Shown here piece after piece: positions 47,921-55,932 of a stretch of 64,000 bases of DNA (position 1 is its first letter; every line of letters begins with the position of its first letter). A program made the position numbers and the translations under genes. The notes beneath the pieces were generated by a model, which saw only the letters and a list, made by a program, of their open reading frames with translations, was not told where the DNA came from and ran no database searches. The stretch comes from Curtobacterium sp. MR_MD2014 (lineage in GTDB: Bacteria > Actinomycetota > Actinomycetes > Actinomycetales > Microbacteriaceae): assembly GCF_000772085.1 (NCBI RefSeq), contig NZ_CP009755.1, positions 1,550,001-1,614,000 on the forward strand. The letters run 5' to 3'.

Positions 47921-48889
47921 GTGAACACGCCAGCACTCCGTGGCAGCCGGATCCTCGGCTTCGGCCACCACCAACCCGACCGGGTCCTCACCAACGACGA
48001 ACTGTCGACGATGGTCGACACGAACGACGAGTGGATCACCACCCGCACCGGCATCAGGACCCGCCGGATCGCGGGCCCCGACGACAGCGTCGTGTCGATG
48101 GCGATCGAGGCCGGCCGGATGGCCATCGCCGACGCCGGCCTCGAGCCCTCCGACATCGGGCTCGTGATCGTCGCCTCGACCACGCACCGCGAGCGGTCGC
48201 CGTACACGGCCGGACGGGTCGCCGCGGCGCTCGGGATGGCGAACGGTCCGGCACCCATCGACATCAACACGGCGTGCAGCGGCTTCGAGTACGCGATGGC
48301 CCTCGCCGACCAGTCGATCCGCGTCGGCGCCTCGGACACCGCCCTCGTGATCGGGTCCGAGACCCTTTCCAGCATCGCCGACTGGACGGACCGCTCGACC
48401 TGCGTGCTCGTCGGCGACGGTGCCGGAGCCGTGGTGATCGGTGCTGCCGACACCGCGGAGATCGGACCCGTGTCGTGGGGGAGCGTGCCGCACCTCAACG
48501 AGGCCGTGCTGGTCACGCGCGACCCCGAGTACTTCACGCAGCAGGGTCGGTCGATCTACCGGTGGGCGATCACGGAGGCCGAGGGACACGCCCGCGCGGT
48601 CGTCGACGCAGCCGGAGTGACGCTCGACGACATCGGCGTCCTCGCCTTCCACCAGGCGAACCTCCGCATCATCGAGCCCCTGGCCGAGGCACTCGGCGGC
48701 GGGGACAAGTACGTCGTGCGGGACGTGGTCGAGTCCGGCAACACCTCGGCCGCGAGCGTGCCGCTCGGGCTGTCGAAGGCGTGGCACCGCGGGGAGCTGC
48801 CGGAGGACACCCTGGCGCTGCTGTTCGGCTTCGGCGGGGGCTTCGCGCACGCCGGGCAGGTGGTGCGGACGCCGAAGCGGCGCTCGTGA
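47921..48889 (+). CDS. 3-oxoacyl-ACP synthase III family protein
   Basis: A 322-residue ketoacyl-ACP synthase III (FabH-like) that condenses an acyl-CoA with malonyl-ACP. The catalytic triad is Cys119 in INTACSGF, His244 in AFHQANLRI and Asn274 in SGNTSAASVP. It begins ILGFGHHQPDRVLTNDEL, and WITTRTGIRTRRI is typical. It stands alone, away from other fatty-acid synthesis genes, so it may be the main FabH or a paralogue for a specialised product. The GTG start is leaderless. A GGGAGGC hairpin lies downstream. Confidence 0.88.
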   Translation: MNTPALRGSRILGFGHHQPDRVLTNDELSTMVDTNDEWITTRTGIRTRRIAGPDDSVVSMAIEAGRMAIADAGLEPSDIGLVIVASTTHRERSPYTAGRVAAALGMANGPAPIDINTACSGFEYAMALADQSIRVGASDTALVIGSETLSSIADWTDRSTCVLVGDGAGAVVIGAADTAEIGPVSWGSVPHLNEAVLVTRDPEYFTQQGRSIYRWAITEAEGHARAVVDAAGVTLDDIGVLAFHQANLRIIEPLAEALGGGDKYVVRDVVESGNTSAASVPLGLSKAWHRGELPEDTLALLFGFGGGFAHAGQVVRTPKRRS

Positions 48890-49019
48890 CCCGGTGACGC
48901 GCTGACCGAGGCGGCCCGTCGACGGGCGTCATCAGTCGACGGACGCCGGACGTCGGGCATCGGCAGTTGTTGGACGGAGCCTGTCGACGGCGCTGACCGT
49001 CGACGGACGCGGACTGCGC

Positions 49020-49065
49020 ACGGACGGGAGGCGCGGTGCACGCTGGCACCGCGCCTCCCGTCCGT
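49020..49065. terminator. GGGAGGC-family hairpin after KAS III gene
   Basis: A perfect 20-bp stem (ACGGACGGGAGGCGCGGTGC) has a 6-base loop, between two convergent genes. The 130 bases before it hold several copies of GTCGACGG and no gene. Confidence 0.8.
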
Positions 49066-49078
49066 CAGCCGTGCGACG

Positions 49079-50044
49079 TCAGCCGCGCTCGCCGCGCCCG
49101 TCGGGTACCTCGCGGTCGTGCTGGGGGTCACGGTGCGGCGTGTCCGCCCAGAGGTCCTCGTCGTCTCGCTCCTTCCGGCGCCACGGCAGCGCTCGACGTT
49201 CCTTCTCGTCCGTTCGTCCGTCGCCGGCCGCTCGGTCCTTCGCCCCACGGCCGCGCTCCTTCGTCGGCTTCGTCGGCCTCGTCTCGAGGACGACGGGGAA
49301 GTGCCGCGGTGGCAGTCCGAAGCCCTCGCGGGACGCCTGGACGACCTTCTTGCCGAGTGCGTGGTTGCCCAGGCCGCCGACGGCCGCGCCGATGCCGAAC
49401 GGCAGCGCACGGCCGAGGACCGAGGCGCCCTGCCGCGCTGCGAAGCGCTTGATGAACTGGTCGCGGACCTTGCCACCGATGCCGCTCACCACCTGCTTCG
49501 GCAGGGAGGCGGTCACCATCTCGCCCCAGAACGCCGAGCGTGCCTGGCCCCCGGTGGCCTGACCGGCGAGCTGCTTGACGAGTTGCGTCCCCGGAGCGCC
49601 GAGGATGAGGGCCATCACGAGGGTGCGCGAGCGTTCCGGGTCCTCGAGGGCGATGCCGTGCACCTCGGTCACCGACTGCGCGAAGAGTGCCGTGGCCTCG
49701 AGGAAGCCGACCGTCTCGGCACCGCTGAGGCCGAGCGCCGCTGCCATGCCGACCCCGGGGATCACCGCACTCGCTCCCACGGCAGCGCCGCCCGTGGTCA
49801 CCGCCGTGAGGTACTGCCGCTCGAGGATCTGGATGACCTCGGCGGGGCTCGCATCCGGGTGGCGACGCCGCACGGCGTTGACGTGCGCGACCACCACGGG
49901 ACGCTGCACGGCGATGACGCGGTCGAGCATCTTGGTCCACCCCGTGGGGTTCTCGGGTGTGGGGGTGCGGTCGTCGCGGGTGTCGGACTGGACCGGGGCG
50001 GGCGGCATCGGCACGATCGCCCCGTCGTTGTGCTGTCGGGCCAT
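49079..50044 (-). CDS. EcsC-like protein of unknown function
   Basis: A 321-residue protein. The middle (about 75-230) is small-residue-rich and partly hydrophobic (AVTTGGAAVGASAVIPGVGMAAALGLSGAETVGFLEATALFAQ), followed by LILGAPGTQLVKQLAGQ and ALPFGIGAAVGGLGNHALGKKVV, the pattern of EcsC-family proteins. Both ends are charged and probably disordered; the last 70 residues are Lys/Arg/Asp/Glu-rich. The ATG has a TACGTT -10 box 7 bases upstream, so it is probably leaderless. Function unknown; membrane association is inferred. Confidence 0.72.
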   Translation of the reverse strand: MARQHNDGAIVPMPPAPVQSDTRDDRTPTPENPTGWTKMLDRVIAVQRPVVVAHVNAVRRRHPDASPAEVIQILERQYLTAVTTGGAAVGASAVIPGVGMAAALGLSGAETVGFLEATALFAQSVTEVHGIALEDPERSRTLVMALILGAPGTQLVKQLAGQATGGQARSAFWGEMVTASLPKQVVSGIGGKVRDQFIKRFAARQGASVLGRALPFGIGAAVGGLGNHALGKKVVQASREGFGLPPRHFPVVLETRPTKPTKERGRGAKDRAAGDGRTDEKERRALPWRRKERDDEDLWADTPHRDPQHDREVPDGRGERG

Positions 50045-50051
50045 GACGCAG

Positions 50052-50057
50052 AACGTA
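50052..50057 (-). promoter_or_regulatory. -10 box TACGTT, leaderless start of EcsC-like gene
   Basis: On the minus strand TACGTT is followed by 7 bases and the ATG at 50044. Confidence 0.5.
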
Positions 50058-50128
50058 CGCCGACGCGGTGGGAGCTCCGCACTCGCAGCATGCCGCGCGC
50101 GCCGGCTCGGTGGTCGTGCAGGTCGCCG

Positions 50129-51067
50129 TCACCGGCACGGCACACCCGCTCGGAGGAGCTTCGCGCGCAAGCGCTCGGGTTCCATCAGGTCGGCCCAGAC
50201 GACCCGGACGACCGTGCGGACCTCGGGGAACGACCGGATGAAGTCCTCGCGCTGCTTCTCCTGCCAGTGTGCGGCGGCGGCGTCCGCACCGTCGCCGTAC
50301 TTCGCCCGCCCGTCGACCTCGACGACGACGCCCTGGTCCGGGAACCAGAAGTCGACGACTGCCGTCCGGTCTCCCGCGCGGCTGAAGACGTGCTGCTGGA
50401 CGGGCTCCGGCGTCCCGAGCAGTCGGAAGCGCACCCGGCACACCGACTCCGCCGGGGAGTCGGACAGCGCCGACCCCATCCCGAGCGCCGCCGCCGCCTT
50501 GTCGCGCGCAGTGGCGGACGCCCCTGCTGTCTCCGAGAGCATCGACGAGAGCACCCGACGGCCGTGCAACGCGGCGTCGATGATCGGGAGCGCTGTGCAG
50601 AGCGGTTCGGTCGCGGCGATGTCCAGCAGGACGTCGACGAGCGGTTCGACGGCGACGCCAGCGAACATCGACGGGCTGTACGGCGGAGTGCCGTCCCACT
50701 TTCCGCGAGGAGCACGCGCGACCAGCGGCCGAAGCCGCTGGTAGGTCGTGGTCTCCGCGCGAGAACGCCGTGGATCCCGCAGTTCCACGCGGTCCGGTGG
50801 GGCACCGACGAGGGGGAGCCCGTACGCGAGTGCAGCGCTGCGATGTGCCAGCAGTCTCGGGGGCTGGATGCGGTGTGCGGTGGCGCGCACCAGCAAGAGG
50901 TGGTGTTCCTCTGGCAGGAGGTCGGTGATCGCTGCTGGATCGACCAGGACACCGGGCCGGATAGGCCGGAGCTCGCCGCGCTGTGCTCGACGTTGCAGTG
51001 CGCGGCGCTCTGCGGAGGGGAAGCGACTCGTCCGGATCAGCGGGACGGCGAGGACTCGTTCGTGCAT
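50129..51067 (-). CDS. AbiEi/DUF559-like protein with PD-(D/E)XK nuclease-like domain
   Basis: A 312-residue protein. The N-terminal 60 residues resemble the winged-helix domain of AbiEi-type antitoxins (RRALQRRAQRGELRPIRPGVLV). The C-terminal part has TAVVDFWFPDQGVVVEVDGRAKY, with the Asp, Glu and Lys of a Vsr/DUF559 nuclease fold, then KQREDFIRSFPEVRTVVRVVWADL. Many Microbacteriaceae carry several copies of this architecture as single genes with no toxin partner. No AbiEii gene is adjacent. Whether it cuts DNA is unknown. It precedes a 40-bp repeat array on its 5' side. Confidence 0.75.
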   Translation of the reverse strand: MHERVLAVPLIRTSRFPSAERRALQRRAQRGELRPIRPGVLVDPAAITDLLPEEHHLLLVRATAHRIQPPRLLAHRSAALAYGLPLVGAPPDRVELRDPRRSRAETTTYQRLRPLVARAPRGKWDGTPPYSPSMFAGVAVEPLVDVLLDIAATEPLCTALPIIDAALHGRRVLSSMLSETAGASATARDKAAAALGMGSALSDSPAESVCRVRFRLLGTPEPVQQHVFSRAGDRTAVVDFWFPDQGVVVEVDGRAKYGDGADAAAAHWQEKQREDFIRSFPEVRTVVRVVWADLMEPERLRAKLLRAGVPCR

Positions 51068-51172
51068 GTCCGTAAGCGTCGCGCCGTGGACCGGCGAGAC
51101 CGGCGGGGGAGAGCTGAACTGGGGATGGTGAGCCGGACCTCCCGGCTGTGGAGGAGTGACGGTGGCGAGGAG

Positions 51173-51284
51173 TGCGACAACGTTGATGTCGTACGACAGC
51201 GGATCTGTCGTGTCAGCCGCGAGGGGCCGCGGTCTCGCGAGAAGTACGACGAATCCGTTGTCGTACGACAGCGGGTGAGTCGTA
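51173..51284. repeat. Two 40-bp nested palindromes (copies D-E)
   Basis: Copies at 51173-51212 and 51245-51284 start 72 bases apart. Both contain GTCGTACGACAGCGG; copy E also has flanking TACGAC and GTCGTA, and a partial GTCGTACGACAGCG follows it. They lie in the gap between fliW and the DUF559-like gene. No coding sequence is evident in 51068-51345. Confidence 0.85.
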
Positions 51285-51345
51285 CGACAGCGCCAGCCAG
51301 CGAGCCCCGCTCCCCGCGCCCGCAGCGTGCGCCAGGGCCGCCGCG

Positions 51346-51714
51346 CTACCGCCGCGCGAGCTGCGCACGCAGCGGCAGGTCCTGGTCCTCGAGGATGAAC
51401 TGGGCGCCGACGGCCGTGCGCGCGTGCACGACGACCGGGGCGAGCAGGTTCACCGTCGTGCCGGACGCCCCCGGGTTGGCGACCACGAGGAGCATCGCGT
51501 CGGCGGGGTCGGTCAGGCCGATCAGGGCCGCCTGCTCGTCGGTGAGCTCGGGCGCGTAGTCGGGCAGGTGCACCGCGGCGTCGAGCAGGAACAGCCGCGC
51601 GTCGTCGCCGTGCAGGGCGAAGAGCCCCTCGGCACCTTCGACGGGCTCCAGGGTGAACACGGGTGCCGGCGACAGCCCGAACGGGGGCGTGGGGAAGGTC
51701 AGGTCGATGCTCAT
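51346..51714 (-). CDS. fliW: Flagellar assembly factor FliW
   Basis: A 122-residue FliW. In Bacillus, FliW binds flagellin and the RNA-binding protein CsrA, relieving CsrA repression of flagellin translation. Family segments are FTLEPVEGAEGLFALHGDDARLFLLDA and DPADAMLLVVANPG. The C-terminus is VGAQFILEDQDLPLRAQL. Its ATG overlaps the flgL stop (ATGA), so it is the last gene of the flgN-flgK-flgL-fliW operon. No csrA gene follows, unlike in many FliW operons. Confidence 0.88.
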   Translation of the reverse strand: MSIDLTFPTPPFGLSPAPVFTLEPVEGAEGLFALHGDDARLFLLDAAVHLPDYAPELTDEQAALIGLTDPADAMLLVVANPGASGTTVNLLAPVVVHARTAVGAQFILEDQDLPLRAQLARR

Positions 51715-52592
51715 CGGAGGTAGTCCATCAGGGTCGGCTGCAGGACCTTCGCGGTGACGGCGAGGGCTGCCTGGTAGGTGGTCTGCTGCACCTGCAGGTC
51801 GAGGACCGCACCGGCGAGGTCGAGGTCCTCGATGCCGGCGCGACGGGTCTCCAGCGCGACGGACGAGGTCTTCAGCGCGTCCTGCGCCCCCAGTGCCGCC
51901 GCGTGCCGCACACCCACGTCGGCCTGCGCCGCACGGAGGGTGCCGAACGCCGCGTCGACGTCGTTGAGCTTCGGGTTCACGTTCACACCGTTCTGCAGGT
52001 CGGCGACGATGCCGTCGATCACCGCGAAGGCCGACGTCGCGCCGGAGCCGAACGCCGCGGCCCCCGGGGTGTCGACCCGCACGGTCTGGGCGTCGCCGAC
52101 GCGTCGGGACACCGCGGTGGTCGCAGCGGCGAAGCCGTCGGCGCTCGTGTAGGCGGTCGCCTCGGTCGAGGAGCCGGCGAAGACCGACCGCGTGCCGTAG
52201 GTCGTGTTGGCGGCGGACTCGAGGTCGGCCTTGAGCGCCCGGAACTGCGTGATGAACGCGTCGCGGGCGGTGTCGTCCATCACACCGGAGTTCGCGGCCT
52301 GCACAGTCAGGTCCCGCACCGTCGTCAGCACCGCGTGGGCGCCGGACAGGGCGCTGTCGGTCGTCGCGAGCCAGCCCACCGCGTCGTTCGCGTTGCGCGT
52401 GTACTGCGCGGCGGCGGCCTGCTCCTTCCGCACCTGCATCGACGAGCCGGTGCCGACCGGGTCGTCCGACGGCTTCGCGATCGCCTGCAGCGTGGTGGCG
52501 CGCTGCGTGGCGTCGGCGACGCGGGCGGCGTTCGCCTGCAGCCGCTCCGTCGCGGCAGTGATCGACATCTGGGTGGTCACACGGGTGATCAC
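51711..52592 (-). CDS. flgL: Flagellar hook-filament junction protein FlgL
   Basis: Second junction protein between hook and filament, exported by the flagellar type III system. The 293 residues have flagellin-like coiled ends: RVTTQMSITAATERLQANAARVADATQRATT at the start and LETRRAGIEDLDLAGAVLDLQVQQTTYQAAL at the end. A short variable middle contains FAGSSTEATAY. The GTG at 52592 follows GGGAGAGG by 6 bases and lies 2 bases after the flgK stop. Confidence 0.92.
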   Translation of the reverse strand: MITRVTTQMSITAATERLQANAARVADATQRATTLQAIAKPSDDPVGTGSSMQVRKEQAAAAQYTRNANDAVGWLATTDSALSGAHAVLTTVRDLTVQAANSGVMDDTARDAFITQFRALKADLESAANTTYGTRSVFAGSSTEATAYTSADGFAAATTAVSRRVGDAQTVRVDTPGAAAFGSGATSAFAVIDGIVADLQNGVNVNPKLNDVDAAFGTLRAAQADVGVRHAAALGAQDALKTSSVALETRRAGIEDLDLAGAVLDLQVQQTTYQAALAVTAKVLQPTLMDYLR

Positions 52593-52594
52593 GG

Positions 52595-54013
52595 TCAGCC
52601 TCTCCCGACGAGTCCGACGCGGTTGATGAGCGTGTCGAGCATCTCGTCGACCGCGGTGAGGACGCGCGCTGCGCCCTGGTAGGCGTGCTGGTAGCTGAGC
52701 AGGTTGACGTTCTCCTCGTCGAGGTCCACGCCGGCGCCGGACTGCTGCTGCGTGCGTGCGCTGGTGAGCGCGAGTCCGGTGAGCGTCGCCTCCGACGAGG
52801 CCGTCCGGGAGGCGCTGCCCACCCCCGCCACGAAGCTCGCCCAGGTGCTGTCCGCACCCCCGGCGACCGTGCCGAGTCGCGAGAGCGTGTCGGCGAACGA
52901 GTCGTCGAGTTGTCCCGCCGCGTTCCGCGTCGCCAGCCCGTCGCCGTCGGTCGGGACGACCGAGAGGCCCTGCGCGGCCGGGGTGCCCGCGGCGAGGGCG
53001 AAGAACGGCGCTCCGGTGGCACCCGAGGGCGTGGTGCCCTTCGCGTGCTCGGTGTTCACGGTCTCGGCGAGTCGGGTCGCGACCCGGTCGTACGCGGCTG
53101 ACGCCTCGGCGATGGCGCCGCCCGTGCCGCCGGCAGCGGGGGCGAGGAGTGCGAGCGCGCCTCCGATCGAGCCGCCGTCGAGCGTCACCGAGCCGGCACT
53201 GCCCGAGGTCCAGCGGAGGGACACGGCAGCGCCGTCGCCCAGACGCGCGCCGCCCTCGAGCGCGACGGTGCGGACGGTGTCGCCCTGCACGAGCGGGTTG
53301 CCGCCGAGGAGGACGTCGATGGTGCCGTCGGTGTTCGTCCGTACCGTGCCACCGGCGAGTCCCGCGATCTGCTGCGTGAGCCGGTCGCGCTGGTCCTGCA
53401 GCTCGTTCGCGCTGCCACCGGCGGCGAGGGCCGACCGGATCTGCACGTTCAGCCCGGCGACCTGCTCCGCCGCGTCGTTGAGCTGGTCGACCTGGGTCGC
53501 GGCCGTCGAACGGACCGTCGTCCACTGCGTGTCGAGCGCCTTCGAGCCGGTGGCGAGGGCGGTCGCGACGGTGGTCGCGGCGGCGATCACGGACGAGGCG
53601 GCGCCCGCGTCGTCGGGGTGCGCGGCGAGGTCGCCCCACGCGGACCAGAAGACGTCGAGCTGTGCCGACAGGCCGTTCTTCCCGGGCTCGTGCAGGCCGT
53701 CCTCGATCGCCGAGAGCCCGGTCGCGCGGGTCTGTGCCCAGGACGACGAGCCGGTCGCCGCCCGGAGGCCGGCGTCGAGCGTCAGGGAGCCGAGGCGTGC
53801 GATGCCGTCGACGGAGACGCCCTGCCCGGCGAGGGCAGCGGTGCCGTGCACGAAGCCGGTCTGCACGGCGGGGACCGACGACTGCGTGACGCGCTGGCGC
53901 GTGTACCCGGCGGTGCCGGCGTTGGCGATGTTCTGCCCGGTGACGTCGATGCCGGCGCGTGCCGCGGTCAGGCCGGAGTAGGCGGTCGCGAGGGATCCGA
54001 AGGTGCTCACCAC
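52595..54013 (-). CDS. flgK: Flagellar hook-associated protein FlgK
   Basis: First hook-filament junction protein. The 472 residues begin STFGSLATAYSGLTAARAGIDVTGQNIANAGTAGYTRQ, the rod/hook N-terminal motif, and end with VNLLSYQHAYQGAARVLTAVDEMLDTLINRVG, the matching C-terminal helix. The middle is Ala/Gly/Thr-rich (about 110-400). Two adjacent GTG codons (54013 and 54010) could start it; the upstream one is given. It lies 4 bases after flgN, which encodes its export chaperone. Confidence 0.93.
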   Translation of the reverse strand: MVSTFGSLATAYSGLTAARAGIDVTGQNIANAGTAGYTRQRVTQSSVPAVQTGFVHGTAALAGQGVSVDGIARLGSLTLDAGLRAATGSSSWAQTRATGLSAIEDGLHEPGKNGLSAQLDVFWSAWGDLAAHPDDAGAASSVIAAATTVATALATGSKALDTQWTTVRSTAATQVDQLNDAAEQVAGLNVQIRSALAAGGSANELQDQRDRLTQQIAGLAGGTVRTNTDGTIDVLLGGNPLVQGDTVRTVALEGGARLGDGAAVSLRWTSGSAGSVTLDGGSIGGALALLAPAAGGTGGAIAEASAAYDRVATRLAETVNTEHAKGTTPSGATGAPFFALAAGTPAAQGLSVVPTDGDGLATRNAAGQLDDSFADTLSRLGTVAGGADSTWASFVAGVGSASRTASSEATLTGLALTSARTQQQSGAGVDLDEENVNLLSYQHAYQGAARVLTAVDEMLDTLINRVGLVGRG

Positions 54014-54017
54014 GGTG

Positions 54018-54503
54018 CTACAGGGTCCCCTCGAACAGGCGTGCGCCGTCGGGACGGGAGCCGGAGCTGCCCGAGGCGTCGTACGTGGACGCGTCGCCGA
54101 CCGAGCCGGCGAGGGTCTCCTCGGTGGCCTGGGCAGCCGTCCGGAGGAAGCGGTCGTTCTCGTCGCGGAGCGCGCCGATGTGCGTCGTCAGCTCGACCAT
54201 CGCGGCGAGGTGCGTCGCGAGGATCTCGCCCCAGGGTCCGTTCGGCGCGGCGGCGACCACGTCGCGCAGGGGAGCGTCGGGGTCGACACCCCACTCCTCG
54301 GCGACGGCGGCACTCGACGCGGCGCGCTCGAGCCCGGTGCTGCGGAGCCGTTCGAGGACCTGCTCGACCTCGCGGCTGGCGTGCGACACCCAGCGGGAGC
54401 GCCCGGCGGCGAGCAGGAGCTGCTCCTCCTCGAGCTTGAACGTGAGCAGTTCGAGCAGTTCGCGCTCGCGCCAGAGGACGGCGGACAGGTCGTTCACGCT
54501 CAT
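54018..54503 (-). CDS. flgN: Flagellar export chaperone FlgN
   Basis: A 161-residue helical protein. FlgN keeps FlgK and FlgL unfolded for export. It starts MSVNDLSAVLWRERELLELLTFKLEEEQLLL, the typical FlgN N-terminus, and the second long helix is HLAAMVELTTHIGALRDENDRFLRTAAQ. The last 25 residues are Ser/Gly-rich. GGAGGAG precedes the ATG. It is the first gene of the leftward flagellar operon; a sigma-28-like promoter lies 75 bases upstream. Confidence 0.85.
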   Translation of the reverse strand: MSVNDLSAVLWRERELLELLTFKLEEEQLLLAAGRSRWVSHASREVEQVLERLRSTGLERAASSAAVAEEWGVDPDAPLRDVVAAAPNGPWGEILATHLAAMVELTTHIGALRDENDRFLRTAAQATEETLAGSVGDASTYDASGSSGSRPDGARLFEGTL

Positions 54504-54995
54504 GGCTCCTCCCGGTTCGGGATCGGTGTCGGCGACCAGCGGGTCGTGCCGGTCCGCCTTCCGGTGGACAGCGGGGACTATCGACGCCGAGCGGTCCGTC
54601 GTAAGCGGACCGCGGCGGTGGACGCGGGCACGAGACGGGCCGGCGCTGCTCGGCGGAGCGGTGCCGCGCCTCCCGGCCGTGCGCTCCCGGGGGACGCACC
54701 GTCACCCAGACCGGGGGACAGAACCGGCGGTTCGTGCCGGTTTGTCCGCCGAAGTGCGGACCCCCGGAACCCCGCGTCCCCCCGCACTGGGGACGTTCAC
54801 AGCCTGCACCGGTCACTTCCCAGCCGATACATTCGAAGCGCACCGCGGGGGACACTCCCGCACCGCGTCGCAGGGGCGCGGGTGCACCGCCCGGAGGGAA
54901 CCGGGTGGTTCTTCGTCGACCGCACCGGCCTCCCGAGGGCCGGTGTCCGTCGCGCCCACGGACGGGTCAGTCAGCACGTCGACCAGGGGAAGCCA
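54504..54995. other. Divergent flgN/fliA control region
   Basis: This 492-base gap has no gene. It holds the leftward promoter candidate at 54578-54604, half of a GGGAGGC palindrome (CCGCGCCTCCCGG near 54663), an inverted repeat at 54716-54747 (GGACAGAACCGGC with GCCGGTTTGTCC), a GTCCCC/GGGGAC hairpin at about 54776-54794, and GCCGATAC at 54823-54830. That last sequence matches a sigma-28 -10 box but lacks a TAA-type -35 at the right distance. AGGGGA before 54996 is the fliA ribosome site. Confidence 0.55.
54578..54604 (-). promoter_or_regulatory. Sigma-28-like promoter of flgNKL-fliW
   Basis: On the minus strand TTAC, exactly 15 bases, GTCGATAG. The flagellar sigma consensus is TAAA-n15-GCCGATAA, so the -10 matches at 6 of 8 positions and the spacing is exact, while the -35 is weaker. 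Confidence 0.45.
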
Positions 54996-55811
54996 ATGGA
55001 CCGGAACGCACGCAACGCGATGATCGTGGAGCACCTGCCGCTCGTCGGCTACATCGTGTCGGACGTCCGTGCGCGGGCCACCCACCTCGACCGAGACGAC
55101 CTGGCTGCCGTGGGCTCGCTCGCACTCGTCGCCGCCGCCGAGGCCTTCGACCCGGAGCTCGGCGTGCCCTTCGGCGCCTACGCCCGCACCCGGATCACCG
55201 GTGCGCTCGCCGACGACATGCGCTCGTCCGACTGGGCGTCGCGCGGCACCCGGAAGCGCATCCGCGAGACCCTCGCGACGCAGGAGGCACTGTCCGCCCG
55301 GCTCGGTCGCTCGGTCGGCGTGCAGGAGATCGCCGACGCGATGGGCGTCGACCGCCAGACGGCCGCCGATGCCATGTCCGACGCCGCCCGGACGGTCGGC
55401 ACGATCGACGAGACCGTGCACGACGTCATCGCGTCCGAGGACCCGCTTCCCGGTGAGGACCTGCTCGAGGCCGAGAAGCGCCGCTACCTGCGCGCCGCCG
55501 TCGCCGCCCTGCCCGAGCGCATGCGGTACGTCGTCGAGAACGTCTACTTCGGCGACCGCTCGGTCACCGAGGTCGCGGCCGAGCTCGGGATCACGCACTC
55601 CGCGGTGTCGCAGCAGCGGTCCGAGGCGATGCGGCTGCTGCGGGACGGGCTCGCCGAGCACTACGGCGACGGCACCGCGGTCGAGCCGGTGTCGCGCACG
55701 ACCGCCGCGCGGCGCAGTGCGTACCTGGCGCGGGTCGCGGCGAACGCCGCCGCCGGGGTCGCCCGCGCCGTGCAGGACGCGTCGGCGCCGACGGTCGTCG
55801 CAGCCAGCTGA
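54996..55811 (+). CDS. fliA: Flagellar sigma factor, FliA/WhiG-like
   Basis: Alternative sigma-70 factor expected to transcribe late flagellar genes. The 271 residues have region 2 (EHLPLVGYIVSDVRARATHLDRDDL to FGAYARTRITGALADDMRSSDWASR), region 3 (LSARLGRSVGVQEIADAMGVD) and a region 4 helix-turn-helix (SVTEVAAELGITHSAVSQQRSEAMRLL). LRSSDW/MRSSDW is typical of FliA. The C-terminal 45 residues are an Ala-rich extension. AGGGGA precedes the ATG. It sits directly before flagellin, whose promoter matches the FliA consensus. No flgM is visible in the window. Confidence 0.87.
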   Translation: MDRNARNAMIVEHLPLVGYIVSDVRARATHLDRDDLAAVGSLALVAAAEAFDPELGVPFGAYARTRITGALADDMRSSDWASRGTRKRIRETLATQEALSARLGRSVGVQEIADAMGVDRQTAADAMSDAARTVGTIDETVHDVIASEDPLPGEDLLEAEKRRYLRAAVAALPERMRYVVENVYFGDRSVTEVAAELGITHSAVSQQRSEAMRLLRDGLAEHYGDGTAVEPVSRTTAARRSAYLARVAANAAAGVARAVQDASAPTVVAAS

Positions 55812-55815
55812 TCTT

Positions 55816-55837
55816 CGGCGAGGAGATTTCCTCGCCG
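55816..55837 (+). terminator. Hairpin after fliA
   Basis: CGGCGAGGA and TCCTCGCCG form a perfect 9-bp stem with loop GATT, 4 bases after the fliA stop and just before the flagellin promoter. Confidence 0.65.
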
Positions 55838-55842
55838 ACACC

Positions 55843-55869
55843 TAACGACCTCGGCGAACCTGCCGAGAG
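55843..55869 (+). promoter_or_regulatory. Sigma-28 promoter of flagellin
   Basis: TAAC, exactly 15 bases, GCCGAGAG. This closely fits TAAA-n15-GCCGATAA and lies 63 bases before the flagellin ATG. Its location next to fliA supports the call. Confidence 0.72.
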
Positions 55870-55932
55870 TCACGGATGTCAGCCCATGGACGGGCAGACA
55901 CCACCACCCAAGGATTCACGGAGGAAACCACC

